Positions 10,289 to 22,600 of a stretch of DNA of 64,000 nt are shown here, one piece after another. Below the pieces are notes generated by a model. The model did no database searches, was not told where the DNA came from, and worked only from the letters and a program-made list of their open reading frames with translations. The number at the start of each line of letters is the position of its first letter. The stretch's first letter is position 1. Made by a program: the position numbers and the translations under genes. The DNA comes from Diplonema papillatum (lineage: Eukaryota > Euglenozoa > Diplonemea > Diplonemida > Diplonemidae), in assembly GCA_030068145.1 (NCBI GenBank), contig JAPJBO010000189.1, positions 186,001-250,000 of the forward strand. Reading direction: 5' to 3'.

Positions 10289-13200
10289 AATACCCCGCCC
10301 GCAAGGCGCACTTCTAGGGGTCCTTCATTTCCTCAGCTTCGACTGACACCAGTTCTTGCGCACTTAACCATGGTTTTGACGTACGCAAACTTAGACACCC
10401 TCATCCAGCTCAAAGCAACTGCAGAAAAACACGAAAAGCCTCCAGCACGTCTCCCATCAGAGAGACGGAGCGCCGGCGCCGATAACGGGCGGGGCCTTGT
10501 TGCGCTGGGGCGGCTAGTGCTCTTTCTCCGATGCAATCAGTACGCGGCACCCGCCGAGAATTCTGCAAAACGTAGCGTCGGAACTCGCCTTGGATCTTGC
10601 AAAAGATCACGCCTTCTGTTTTCTTTGAAAAGGTAGCCACGCTCCTGCAGGTTTCGGGTTCTTCTTTGTACACGTGAAGAACAAATTAACTGACTGCCCG
10701 TTGCTGCGTCGGGTGCACACGCACTGACATTGTGGCCAGTGGCAGTAGCATCTTACCATGCAAAGTTGGGAGGAGTACACCACACAGCATCAGCAGTGCA
10801 TGATGAACCAGGCCCGTGCAGACTTCATGCGTGCGGCCTTCTTGGTTGTCGAGTGCTTCCTTTCCGTGCGCCCAGTCATCGGTAGATGCGATCAAGGCCA
10901 ACGCATGTACGACGGGTACAGCAACGAAAATATTGTGCTGCCATGCTGGTCCACCTACCTGGCCCTCAGAGACCAACTACAGTTCAGCTTGCGTAGTCGT
11001 TGAACTGGACAAAAAGCGCCTTCTCATAGCATGCACTGTCAACTTCGCTTGACTCTTAGATTCTGCTCTCGTAAAATTCGGTTCGTTTAATAAGAACAGC
11101 AAAAAAAAAAAAAAAAGAAGAAGCGAAATAGCAAAAAGATGAAAGGCTTAAAAGAGTCCCCGTCCCTCTAAGAGGGAGAGCTAGACGGCTTGATTTGTTT
11201 TGCGGCTTTCGATTGAAATTATGCCCTGCGAAAGAAAGACGATTAATCAGTCCGACCCGCTGCCGTTGGGCCTCAGCAGTGTCGTGCTCTCTTCAGCTTT
11301 CACGTTTTCCCGCTTGTGCCAGGTATATCAAGCCTTGCGAAGATGTCAAACAGACCAGTGTGGCTCCTGCGCCAGGCCGCGCCAGAAACCCCTGTTTTCT
11401 GGCGCGTTTGGCGCGATTGGCGCGCCCTTGGTGTTTTCACCAATAATTGACAACTTCTTTCATTTTGGGATCATCATTCGTCCATTTTCTCGGCGATCCC
11501 GGCGTGCGTTCCGACAAACTTTTTGTTCGATGAGAAGATTGATGGCGAAATCTTCCAGAAAACCTGTTCTCAGAGGGCGTCAACCTATTGTGGTGCCTTC
11601 CCACACCCCCTGTTCTTCCAGAGCCACTGAAAAACAAGCTTTTTCCAGGGGTTCGATCCCTGCAAGCAGCCTTTTTGGACCACCTTGTGCACCACGGTAA
11701 TCCATGGTACCCTGCGGCAATGAAAGGCCGACGAACCACAGGGATCCACTTACGGTTCCGGGTCTATTTGGCACCGTTCTCTTCATCCGAGAAAAAAGCG
11801 AGCAAAAAGTCGTCGGGAAAACTGCTACGTGGACCAGCGGAAATTGTCACCTGCCTGGGGACGATTCCTGTCCTTCCCGTGGTAAACCTGCCGCCCGGTG
11901 CTCTGCATCTTATGAGGAGTCACGAACCACACACATACTTATGGGTCCCCGAGTCTATTTTGAACCGTTCTCTTCATCGGAGCTGAGGGCGAGCAAAACG
12001 TTGAAAAAGATCTGCTACGTGGACCAGCGGGAAAATATAACCACAACTTTTGCCAAAACCAGATTCCAGCCCGGGCAAATTGTCAGTCCCCCCGAGGCAC
12101 TCTTTTGCCCCCGTGCATGTGACGAGGGAGCCTAAATTTACTCGAGGCTACAGGGTGCGCCAAACGCGCCAGCCGCGCCACGCCAAACGCGCCAGGCCCC
12201 AGGGGCCACGCTGAACAGACGACGCTCCTTGCGTGTAGAAACGCAGATTCGCGGTCTGGTTTGTGAAACGCTTCTGGGAGATTGCGACAGACGAGACTCA
12301 GTGCATGAGGTTATGCTGGTCCTCTCCTAATTCCCTCGAACTGGCATGATCGCCTGCCGCTGTTTTTGGGCAGAGCATCACGTTGACTGCGGTCCACCAG
12401 GTCCGTTACTATCTCCTGGAGCTGCATAGAACTGCCTGGTGCCGTACGGTGTATTTGCGGTATATCAGGGGTATAGTGCGTTGCTCAGGGTAGTCGAAGG
12501 CCTGACAATCACACTAATGCGACAAATTCGAAGCGGTGATGCGGGCGTTCGAAGTCGCCGCCGTACGGCACGTGCACAAAAAGATGGCGAACAAAGGACG
12601 GGGCGACCAGAGCGGCCACTGGGAGAAGGCGGGTGTCCTGACCGGCAGCTTCCGACCCCAGGCCCACTACCCACGGAGCCTCCCTGGCCCTGGCCCACGC
12701 CTGATGCCGCAACCCCCCAACCCGGGCGGCGGCGCTTTGGCATGAGCCAGGAACCTCAAGGGGAGCAGCGCGAGAGGCATCATCCACGCTTCAAAGGCCC
12801 ACACACTAATGCAACAAATTTACATCAGGGGTGGACCGGTGTCAGTAGTGATGCCCGCTAAAGCATCGTGGCACTCGTACCAGTCTGGGCTGAGACTTTT
12901 AGAATGTCTCGCTGAGATTCTTCCGACACCAGCGTTGTGCGCTGGAGATGTGCCGCCCAGGAAAGCTCAGTGGTGCGCCAGGCGGGGGAGGTCGCCAGCC
13001 AACGGTGCCATGAGCGTTTCGAACGACGGAACATGAGAAGCAGAGAAGCAGTGTGTCGAGCCTTTATTGACCCACACGCACTCAAACCACGGGACAAACG
13101 CAGGTGTGTCGCGCACCCTCCTGAACGGCCTACGCGCTGATGATGCGAGGGCAGTACTGTGTCTCAGATGCTGGTTCGCGAGGAAGGTCCAGGGGTAGCA

Positions 13201-13952
13201 AAGGGCCACCTCCCCTTTGCCCGAGCAGAGTGCGATTGCACGCTTTGTCGCTAACAATCCGAAAGCTGGAGCCACGAGGGGAGCAGAGCCGACTTTCCGA
13301 CTTCGGATACGCTCGTGGAGAAGACTGGCCGTCTTCTTGGGCAAGACTTTTGGGTCATGTCGTGTGCTGATGACTGATATTCTGTGGATCTCTGGTATTA
13401 TGAAACTGTATGGCTAGCTTGGTCAGGTCGCCGGGCTCACTTCTTCTTCACAGCTGCGCAAGAAGAATGCTTATCTCATCTCGAAAAATACGCAAGGAAC
13501 ACGAAACGCGCACCGGAAAGGAAAAGACGACCGCGGAATTCTACACACTCACGTACACATATACACGCACCACTCCGAAGCAATCAAAGCAAAACAAAAG
13601 AAGAAATACAAGAGAAGAATAGATTGCCGCATCCTGCGGTCGTCGTGATACAAATCGCGCCACTGCACAGAGGAGCCACTTTCTTTGTGCGGGGGTAGTG
13701 CTACACAGAGTGACGTGTCGAATCGCGTAAGCGGAACGACGTTCAGCTCTGCATCCTTGTGCCTGCGTGTGAGGAAAAGGAAGGGAGCGAATCAAGAACT
13801 GGATCCTGAGAGCGTACACGAGAGGACGTAAGCCCTTACGCTCGGCAAGATAGAGCATTGAAGCACCGTGTATGCGACGAGAGAAACGTCTCGCTTTACC
13901 CTTTTAAATATCTACGGTCGTTTGCAGCGGTCAGTGTAGCGGTCGCATACAA
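10289..13952. other. Intergenic region with inverted GGCGCGTTTGGCGC blocks and an internal duplication
   Basis: GGCGCGTTTGGCGC at 11401-11414 is the exact reverse complement of 12157-12170, and a further related copy lies at about 12178-12192. Within this span a segment of about 115 bp is duplicated at an offset of about 190 bp (ACGAACCAC at 11731 and 11922; GCTACGTGGACCAGCGG at 11824 and 12013). The whole could be a decayed inverted-repeat element. An 81-codon frame at 10758-11003 starts in a favourable context but matches nothing I recognise, so I do not call it. Confidence 0.45.
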
Positions 13953-14369
13953 ATGGGATGTGGGGCCTCGTCGGAGTTGGTCGAAAAGACAGGGTATGTA
14001 CCGATTAATCACAAAGACTGCGGACACCTCATCATAGTCCTCACCGCACGAGCAACAACCTGTGTTCGAATGACGTATTTTTTTCAGGTTAAACTGCTAT
14101 CGACGCACCTTTTGCTGCGTCGTTTAGTCTTTCTTTCTAGTAAGTTTGCCGGTGGCCGCAAAACACAACAAAATGACAGGAAGGATGACAATCTGGGCTC
14201 CAGCCGTGTCTCTGAAACAGAGTCGGCGAAGGGTAGATGGAAGACGCGGCGACCACCACCGATAACGACTGAGTTCGCCAGGTATGTATTTGTAGGCGTT
14301 GTTGTTGTTGTTGTGATTCTGCTCGCTGCGGTTTATCGGATCCTATGCATCACCCTACTTCTCGCATAG
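13953..14369 (+). CDS. Small predicted N-myristoylated membrane protein, two exons
   Basis: The first exon (13953-13993) begins with MGCGASS, a classic N-myristoylation site with an adjacent cysteine for palmitoylation. A GTATGT donor follows at 13994, and a pyrimidine-rich acceptor TTTCTTTCTAG ends at 14140. Joining them keeps frame and gives an 89-residue protein: acylated N-terminus, a basic and serine-rich middle, and a hydrophobic C-terminal segment (valine run, about residues 62-87) that could span a membrane. A second GTATGT at 14282 could instead splice away that tail to an exon I cannot find. Function unknown. The splicing and the acylation are inferred from sequence signals only. 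Confidence 0.5.
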   Translation: MGCGASSELVEKTGYVPINHKDCGHLIIVLTARATTCVRMTYFFQVKLLSTHLLLRRLVFLSSKFAGGRKTQQNDRKDDNLGSSRVSETESAKGRWKTRRPPPITTEFARYVFVGVVVVVVILLAAVYRILCITLLLA

Positions 14370-17300
14370 TTCGGTTCATCGTTGCGAAAAAAAGAATTTG
14401 TTACCTCATCATCTACCGTTCCAGAGCGGCGGCGGCAGGCGCCCGGACGAAGTAATATGCGCCCGCCGTGGCCGTTTGGTGGGGGGGTCTGTTGGTGGCC
14501 CGCGTGTCGGTGAGGGCCCACACGTGTTTTGATGTGGCTTCTCCCTGTCGCTCTCGTTGTTATTTCTGTGCTAGTTTACAAACGCAAACGCGCTGGTTTT
14601 GGCTTCCTGTGACCAGCCAACTTAACTGACAGGTAGCGGCCGGGATCTGCAGCAACCGGTGTCGGGCGTTGGCAACGACATGTAAGCTGTGCGTTGTACG
14701 ACGCTTTGCTATCGAAGCGTGTCAATCAGGACGGCACGCTCTGGCAGCAAAACGGACTTTTGTTTCTAGTTACGGTGGAACGGTTCGGACAACCCGCGTC
14801 ACGACCGAACGTTTTTCCAGAACTCAGTCTGGAGAATTGGTTTCCCACGACGCATGGGTTACGCATGGGTTAACGGCGACTTCTAATCCCGAGGCTTCAT
14901 GTCTCCTACGGTGGCTGCTTATGTCACTGCTTATGCTGCAAAAGCTGTATCGAATTTTGGGTACCGCTCCCCTTACTTTCGCGCAACCGTTGAGTCTGAG
15001 CTGCCTAAACAAATCAATGTTTCGCAAGACGTCGACCTAGCCGATCTGGGAATTCTACTTGCACTTGGTCACTTTTACAGTGGCCACTAGCGATGGGGCA
15101 AACCCCGCAGAGACCTTGAATGAGAGAAGAAGGCTCTGCGAGGTCACCTGCCCCAGCAAGGGAAGATGAAGTGTTGTCAAAACAACCGTGCCCTGTACGT
15201 TTTAGACTTTCGGATTTCCTCGATATAGAGTGTCGTGGGCGAAGTGGCTCCTCTCAGATCACTTACACGGTGATACATCATGCCGGAATCTCCAGACTTT
15301 CAGAATTTCGAACTCTTTCTTGTTCAGACATGAGCAGGCCGAGGGTTGCTCCCATGAATTGAGCCCGCAGGTCTCACATGTTTTGTTTGCCAACACTCGC
15401 AAAACACTCTCACAAAAGTACCCATTCGACGAAGCTCGCCCGGAGACTTTGAATCCCGGTTTCCTCAAAAAGCGAACCCTGTAAGCAAAGTGTTTCGGCT
15501 TCCGAATCCGCGAGAACCCTGACCCACCCCAATTTAGAAAGAAATTGCGAAAAGGAAAAAAAAAAATGGGGCCGAGTGCGTTTCCCTGAGAACGGTTCCG
15601 CAAAACAACCATCCCACAGGGAATGGTCTCCTGGGGCACATTTCCCACGGGGACGCGTCTCCTGAGGAACCTTACTGCAAACAAAGAACGGTCGCAAACC
15701 ACCAACCTACTCGTCCCTCGCGATTGACGGTAGTACATAGCATGCAAGAGTCCATTCCTATCTACATAGTGCAAACTGCTGTTTGTTCTATCCTCTTTGG
15801 TAGTGGGAACAGGGCCTTGCCGTGAGATCTCTTTCTTCTCCACTTGTTGGCCTCCGTAGCCGCTCTTGAGTTCTTCCTTTCCTGTTTCGGGCAAGGCTCC
15901 AATTATACACTGCATGGCAAGAGAATCGAAAGTGCTGCAGGAGGAACTGCGCGTTTGTTTTCTGTTGTGGAAAGGCGGGGAACCCGCCTGCATTATTCGC
16001 TTGCTGCTGCGACTCGCAGCCGGAAAGCCCAGCGTTTTCGCCATTTTCCCTTCTTTTCTTGTCATCTATTGCCATAGGATACACAAAAAAAAAGGCAGCT
16101 GGATCCAGCCGGGGCACATGAGGACGGATCTGGTAGGCGAGCAGTGATGGCTCCCCTTTATCCGAGCCCAGGAAGTGTACCGGGAAAAGCTTGCAAACGC
16201 GAGAGCAGCAAAGTTTCATTCACGTGTTCGGTGGAGCCGAGTAGCTGCCGATTGAGCAAGCAACATCATCAAGGCGCGGCGCACCTCTTTTGTTCGAGCT
16301 GCGAGGGTCCAAAAATACAACCTGCCCCTTTTTTAGAAACATTTTCTCCTTTCCTCCTTTACTTTGATCATAGGTGTCACGGCAAGTTTTGGCAGCCGCT
16401 GCTTAACAAAATTTGACGTGGGCGGCTTTGGATTTACATCTGAATGACACCTCAAATACAAAACAAGTTGTCGACAACAAACAAGTAAAAGAATAAAACA
16501 AAACTACGCAGTTCTTCGGAGCTTGCGCTGTACCGACGCCTGGCCTGGCGAGCTACGACATCCACAGGAGGGCACGCAGTCTTTCTCGTTTTCACATTTA
16601 CTTTTCCCGCCGCCCAACCTTTCGGGTGTTACTTCGTTTCTCTTCAGATTTGCAAGTTCCGTCCCGTATGCTACTTTTCCAACTCCTTCCCAAAGTTCCT
16701 GTTTTTGGGAGGAGTCTCAGGCGGGACGGAATCTGTATCAGGAAGCTAGAGCCCACTTCTCCGTACCCGTAAGCATAAGACAAACCTGCGCATTTCTTCC
16801 CCCTACTCTACTTTGCTTTGTATAGGTGTCACGGTACGTCTTGGCAGCCGCTGCTCTAAAAGCAGGACAACACTGACCTGATAATGACCAGCTTGACCTC
16901 ATTTTCATCTATCATTTGGCTCCTCCGACGCGTTACCAAGGAGCACTTGGGCGGCTTTAGATTTACATCTAAAAATCACCTCTGATCAAGAAGAATTTGT
17001 TGACAACGAACACGTTAGTTACGAGTAGCACAAGCAAAACTATGCATTTCTCAAACGAGACTCGATGTTAGCACAGGGCCTGCAAAGCAGTCTGCCAATG
17101 CGTATCAGGTCTCACCCCCAGAATCATAAACTTGGACAAAGACTGTTACAAAAGACGTTTCACCACTCCTTTACAGCATTGTCTCTGACCACACCAGCCA
17201 CTGTGCTGTCCGGCGCGACGGCAACGCCACCACGATGCTCTGCCTACAACCAATTTCGCGCAACACAGCCAATGACCCAATCAACAAACGTCGGCGGTGG

Positions 17301-18496
17301 TATAAGGATAGTCGCTACCACTAGTCGAATGTAGTAGATTGCCAATGACTACAAGGTTAACTCCTGCCCCAGAAGCAGGGGTTCACTGTGAAGTACTCTC
17401 CGCTCTCTGGGTGTGACAGTGAAGAAATACGTGGCGTACCATACCGAAAAGCGGGTGTCACACCCGCTTTTTCTCTCTTTTCATTCCAGCTGGAGTTCAC
17501 CGTATAGTGCACTGTGCGCATACTGGCTCATCAGACTTTTTGCGGGTGTCCCTGGCGTCAAATCGTGCGAACGAATTGCTGGGGTGGTCTGCGGGCACAA
17601 CACCGCTGCTGCTGCCATACATTCGTCGCATCTCAGTACTGTGCCAGCGATACCCTCAAGGCGAAAAAGTCTGTGACAGTATGAGCTTTTTTCCAGAGGG
17701 GCACATTGTGATTCAGTATTCTAGCTGAGATACTCCAGCGTGCCTCCGTCCTGTGTCGGCACCTCCGACCATCGCTTTGATGGTACTGCTACGCGAGGTG
17801 GTGTGCAGGACTGCAGCCAGTTGCATTGCTCTCGTAATGGCAGGTGACAACGTCATAAAGTAACCTGAGTCAGTGGCCTACAAGAAAGTGCATGTTAATC
17901 CACGTGGTTCATGTACTCAAAAGAACTCAATGCTACGCGCAGCTTCCGTGTAATCTGGAGGCTTGGTATCAAAGTCAGGCCGCCCGCCGGGTTCAAACTG
18001 ACACGGTGGCCACTGACAAGTTCCTGGCAGCAACGGTACTGTTCACCGGGTTGAGGGGCGGAAAGACTCATTTCCGTTCCCTCAAATCAAGAAAACGTTG
18101 TAGACAACGAACAAGTCGAGGGCCTCCTACTGTTGTCGTTGCGGAGCCCAAGGGGAATGGAACCCGGAGTTTAGACACTGCGTCACTCAAAAAGAGTGTA
18201 TCAGCCCTTCTTCTTTTTCTCCCCCTCATTTTTCCCGCGTTCTTCGGCTGGAACCATTGCCGTGCGTCTCAGACGGCAAGAGCGTCCCACCCCCCCTACG
18301 CTCCTCCAAGTAAGAGCACTCCACATCCCCGTGCTCAGTGTCGAATACATGGCGTGTGTAACATTTACGGGTGGTGTCACATGTCGAGGCTTTCGCAAGC
18401 GCGCGCAGATGTTGTAACAAAAAGGCGCGCTTGTTGTAACAACAAAACGCGCTCTCAACATGGGCCGTCATTCCCGTTACGGGGGGGGGGGGGGGC
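14370..18496. other. Intergenic repeats, no supported gene
   Basis: A segment with TAGGTGTCACGG, TTGGCAGCCGCTGCT and GGCGGCTTTRGATTTACATCT occurs at about 16371-16480 and again at about 16823-17010. The spacing between its blocks is enlarged in the second copy, so this is a diverged tandem duplication. A trace (GACAACGAACAAG) recurs near 18105. About 17362-17510 carries a decayed member of the MITE family seen at 5385. A 268-codon minus-strand frame (15259-16065) shows no family motif and is treated as chance. Confidence 0.4.
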
Positions 18497-18590
18497 AGTG
18501 CTGATACTAAGCCTGAAACCCAAAACGAAGTTGCTAACCCTGGGTGGGGTGGGTACCCCCCCCCCCCCCCTACCCCCCTAAAATTTTTTT
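18497..18590 (+). repeat. Left flanking repeat of the YR retrotransposon locus
   Basis: A G run, then GCAGTGCTGATACTAAG, about 50 bp of diverged DNA, GTGGGTACCCCCCC and TAAA. The same order occurs inverted at about 23920-24020, just beyond the retrotransposon. The pair lies outside the 136-bp direct repeats. Confidence 0.55.
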
Positions 18591-18591
18591 T

Positions 18592-18727
18592 TCGGTGAGA
18601 AAAAACACGCAGTCTTTTTTCGCTTGGTCTTATTCTCCCAACAATATAGGTGAACACCCAAACACACACCTTCTCCCTTTCCGATTTTTTGCGCCACTGA
18701 CCCGCAGGTCAGAAAAAATTTCAAAGT
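18592..18727 (+). repeat. Left 136-bp terminal direct repeat
   Basis: This begins TCGGTGAGAAAAAACACG and ends TTTCAAAGT, and matches 23543-23678 base for base as read. The Gag start codon follows 12 bp later, so the repeat probably carries the promoter and 5' leader. Confidence 0.85.
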
Positions 18728-18739
18728 CGAGACCAGAAT

Positions 18740-19696
18740 ATGCCGCCGAAGGCGCAGGCGAGAAACGGGGATGAACTTCTGGAACGGGAGAAGAGGATGG
18801 AGGAGCTGGAGCGGTCGCTTAAAGAGCGCGAGGATAAGCTGAGGGAGGCTGAAGAGCGGCTGAAAGAGCAGCAGCAGCAGCGGGGAAGACCGCTGGAGGA
18901 CCCGGATGAACCGCGGGCGAAGCGAAGCAGGCCAGCACCACAACAGGAGTTGCGTCCCGAAGCGTTGCTGCCGATGTTGGACGTCGATCGGGCGGGGGCC
19001 ATCTTTGATGCCTTCGAGGATGAGTACCCGGGCTTCTGGCAGAAGATGGACGCCGATGCGCTGCAGGAATTGGCCCTGGCGGGCGATGAGCGGGAGGCGT
19101 TGGAGCTATTGGACCGGCACGTGCCCCCAGTGGGAAATAGTATGGTGCTTGACGAGGATGAGGAAGACGACTTCAAGATGCTGGAGGCGACATTTTGGAA
19201 GGACGCTCCTATCGGGGTCGGGGGTTTTGCTCTTCTCGAAGGTACGGTGTCACGCCTGTACAGGTTTCGCAGCAATAGGGAACTGCAGGAGAGACGGGAT
19301 GATGTGACTACCAAAGTCCGGGAGCACCTGCGAATGCGGGGTCCGATGGCCACGCCGATGTGGCTGCTAAAGCTGACTCGGCTGTTCAACGAGTACGAAC
19401 AGCTGCAGGCGGTCTACGACACGCGGAACCCGGCTGCAGGGGTGGAAATGCGAGGAATACAGGAGGCCTCGCGCCTTCCACGACACGTCGCAGAAGCACG
19501 CCGGCGTCTGAAAGCTACAATCAGGCAGCGCGGCAGCGACCGGAGTACGAGTGCGAAGGGGCCGTCGGCAATTTGCCATAACTTCCGCAATGGGCGTTGC
19601 ATGCGCGAACGCTGTAGATTCAGGCATGTAGCGGCGCCGCAACGGGTATCGGTGCCGCCCTCGGGCAAGCGGAACGCACCTCCAAAAAACGAATGA
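18740..19696 (+). CDS. Gag-like protein with coiled coil and CCCH zinc finger (YR retrotransposon)
   Basis: The 318-residue product starts with a strongly charged, coiled-coil-forming segment (residues about 10-60) followed by a basic RAKRSRP patch. An acidic/helical middle follows, then an arginine-rich C-terminus with a single zinc finger of the form C-x7-C-x4-C-x3-H (about residues 280-298, CHNFRNGRC then RERCRFRH). Self-association through the coiled coil and nucleic-acid binding through the finger suit a particle or RNP protein. The stop TGA at 19694-19696 overlaps an ATG in another frame (ATGA at 19693), and the YR ATG lies 12 bp downstream in the same frame as Gag. Readthrough of this TGA would make a Gag-YR fusion. 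Confidence 0.75.
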   Translation: MPPKAQARNGDELLEREKRMEELERSLKEREDKLREAEERLKEQQQQRGRPLEDPDEPRAKRSRPAPQQELRPEALLPMLDVDRAGAIFDAFEDEYPGFWQKMDADALQELALAGDEREALELLDRHVPPVGNSMVLDEDEEDDFKMLEATFWKDAPIGVGGFALLEGTVSRLYRFRSNRELQERRDDVTTKVREHLRMRGPMATPMWLLKLTRLFNEYEQLQAVYDTRNPAAGVEMRGIQEASRLPRHVAEARRRLKATIRQRGSDRSTSAKGPSAICHNFRNGRCMRERCRFRHVAAPQRVSVPPSGKRNAPPKNE

Positions 19697-22600
19697 CTCC
19701 CCTCCCAGATGGCGTCCTGGGAGGGAAAAATCGAGAAGTTCGAGTCGCTAGCTTTAGCGTCATCGACGAGAAAACAGCGTCTGTCGATGGAGGGGACCTT
19801 GGAGAAGTTCACACAAGCTGCAGGGCTTCGAGCAGCACCGGCATCCCTCCGGATCAAGGCATTCGCGGCTGCAATGCTCGACGGAATGAGCGGGGCCCAG
19901 CTCGCCCGCTACACGGCGCGGGAGGCCGGCAGACGGGGCCGCCCGAGGACCGGGAAAATGCGCACGGTGTCGGTGGAGCAATACGTCAGCGTGTTGGGCT
20001 CAAGATGGGGTGTTCCAGCGGCCGACCTGGCGAAGACGAAAAGGGCGATCTTGAAGCGACGTCTGGAAAGAAGGGAGACGCCGAGCCACGCGGTCCCGCT
20101 GAGTTTCGAGGAGGCACAGACGATCATAGGCGTCGTATCGGGAGACGAGGAGCTCGCGGCTGCGGCGACGCTCCTATGGAGCTGTGCGTTACGGATGGCA
20201 GACCTGACCGCTCTGAGGTCCGGAGACGTAACGATGCAGGCCCCTGGTATAGTTCGCATTGCTTGGTGGACCTCGAAAGAGGCAAGCCTTCGCCTGCACG
20301 AATCAGAAGTGTCCTACAGGCTCCCACTGAATATGGCGTCGAAAGTGAGAAGCTGGCTGGCGCGCCGTGGGACGTTCGGCAAGACGACCGCACAGACCCT
20401 GCTGCGTATAGCGAGAAACGTTGCGCCGGCTTGCTCTGGGCACAGCTGGAAGAGAGGCGCGCTACAGCACCTGGCAAGGGGCGGTGCCGACTGGGAGGAG
20501 CTTCTGCTCCTTGCGAGGCACACATCGGTGACAACACTGCGGCGGTACCTTTGGGGATGCGTGACCCCAGACCACCGACGGACCGAAAGACTGTCTGCGC
20601 ACCTGCACGCGCCAGTGAGGTAGCTTGTCCCGCAGGGCGACCGTCTCAGCAACGGTGTTTTTTACCAGACGGAATTCGCTCTGCAGAGCAACCGCTTCCG
20701 CAAAGGCACTCTCCAGTTCAAGAGAACGTCCGCTCCGCAGAGCGACCGCTTCCGCAGGGGTACTCCCCAGTTCAAGAGAAAAACCGCTCCGCAGAGCAAC
20801 GGCTTCCGCAGAAGCACTTTCCAGTTCAAGAGAGAATCCGCTCCGCAGAGCGACCGCCTCCGCAGAGGCACTCTCCAGCTCAAGAGAAAATCCGCTCCGC
20901 AGAGCGACCGTTTCCGCAGGGGCACTCCCCAGTTCAAGAGGAAAACCGCTCCGCAGAGCAACTGCTTCCGCAGAAGCACTTTCCAGTTCCAGAGGAAATC
21001 CGCTCCGCAGAGCAACCGTCTCCGCAGAGGCACATTCCAGAGGGAATCCGCTCCGCAGAGCAAACATCTCCGCAGAGACACTTCGCAGAACCGCCTCCGC
21101 AGAGGCGCCCTTTTTCGGAGGGAAGCCGCTCCGCAGAGCAACTACCTCCGCAGAGGAACATAGAACAACCGCCGCCGCAGACGCCCCCCTTCCCAGAGGG
21201 AAGCCGCTCCGCAGAGCACCCGCCTCCGCAGAGGCACCCGCTCCTGCAGGGAGTGCTCGACAAAGAGCAGCGTAGGCACCTTTGGCAAGGTGGAGCCCGC
21301 TCCGCAGAGCAGCCGCCACTACGAGGGAACCCCGCTTTGAAGGGAACGCGCTCCGGGCGAAGCATAAGTTGCTCCCTCATGGAAGCCCTCCACGTAGCTA
21401 GTCCACGGGACGACACCGCGCTGAAAGTCAAAGGTACACCAAAGGTTAGTACTTTCTGTCCGTGGTACGCCAGCAATCTGGCCGTGTTCCATCCCCTCAA
21501 GGAGTGGAATGAAGAGTTTCACCCGGACGCCAGAAAGGTAACACTAAAAGTGCTTGCCTGGGCAGAAGCCGCTATGCAGGGCGAGCTCGGTGAGAAATCG
21601 GAAGAGGAGTACGACAGAAAGGAGCGCGTCGAGAGCTTCGTCGTCGAGGCACGGCCCGATGTTAAAGCGAAGGTCCGGTCATCTGAAGCAGTTCTGGGCG
21701 CGCTGTCTACGCGCTCATACATGAGGTCTCTGCCAAGGCCGATTCTCCAGACGGCCGACGGACCTCTGGACACTTTGCCAAACACGAGGGCAAACTATGC
21801 AGTGATCGAGCAAGGTCTGACCGACACAGAGGCGTTCACGTTGCGGCAATGCACACAGGAACTGCTGTTGACCACCACGGAGAGGTATCAGGCGCTACCC
21901 AGCCTGGATATAACGCAAGGCGACCTCAGCGCGATGCTGAAGTGCGGCATCGTGCGACTTGCAGAGCGAAGGCCGAGGATCACGCTACGAGTTTTTAAAG
22001 TGGCGAAAAAGGGCAAGAGCGAGACTCGACTGCTGATTGACGGTCGGCCCTTCGACCTGCGCACTGCACGGGTGCTATCGCCAAAGACCCCGTCGCTTAG
22101 GGACATAGAGTCATTTGTACTAGAGTTCTCTTTCTTCATGGTTCTGGACTTATTGGGATATTTTTATCAGTTACCAGTGTCACAGGCCCTATCCGAGTCT
22201 CTCGGTTTCAGGGCAAGGGGTGGCGAGTACTATGTATTCACTGTCGCGGTGCCAGGTATATCCCGCGCCCCCACTGCTGCGCAGCTGTCAACCCTTGGGG
22301 TTAGGCGTCTTGCCGGTGTTTCAGACAGTAGTCTCGCGGTATACGACGATATTGGGCTGGGCGGTTCGACCGAAGAGGATGTGCGTGAAAAAGAGAAGCG
22401 GCTGAGAAAAGCCATTGCAGATGCGAATATCCAGATAAGGGAGGATAAGGTGACTATCCCATCTTCGACAGGAGTCTTTGACGGAGTCCAGCTAAATCTC
22501 GAAGAGAAGACGCTCGCTGTCCCGCGTCAGTGGGCAGATGCTGTGGCAGGTCAAGAAACGCCAGGAAAGATCACTTCGTTCAGGGGTCTGGCCCAATTCA

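Noticed and set aside
11640..11665. Perfect tRNA T-arm-like stem-loop (CAGGG-GTTCGAT-CCCTG)
   Set aside because: No acceptor stem partner, D-arm or A box upstream, so not a tRNA gene.
15259..16065. 268-codon minus-strand frame
   Set aside because: No recognisable motif, and part of it overlaps a dispersed repeat; probably chance.
18578..18943. Minus-strand frames over the retrotransposon repeats
   Set aside because: The same peptide recurs at 23490-23675 only because the 136-bp direct repeat is duplicated.
20462..21500. Long minus-strand frames across the 51-bp repeats
   Set aside because: The repeat unit keeps several frames open; no motif supports the minus strand.
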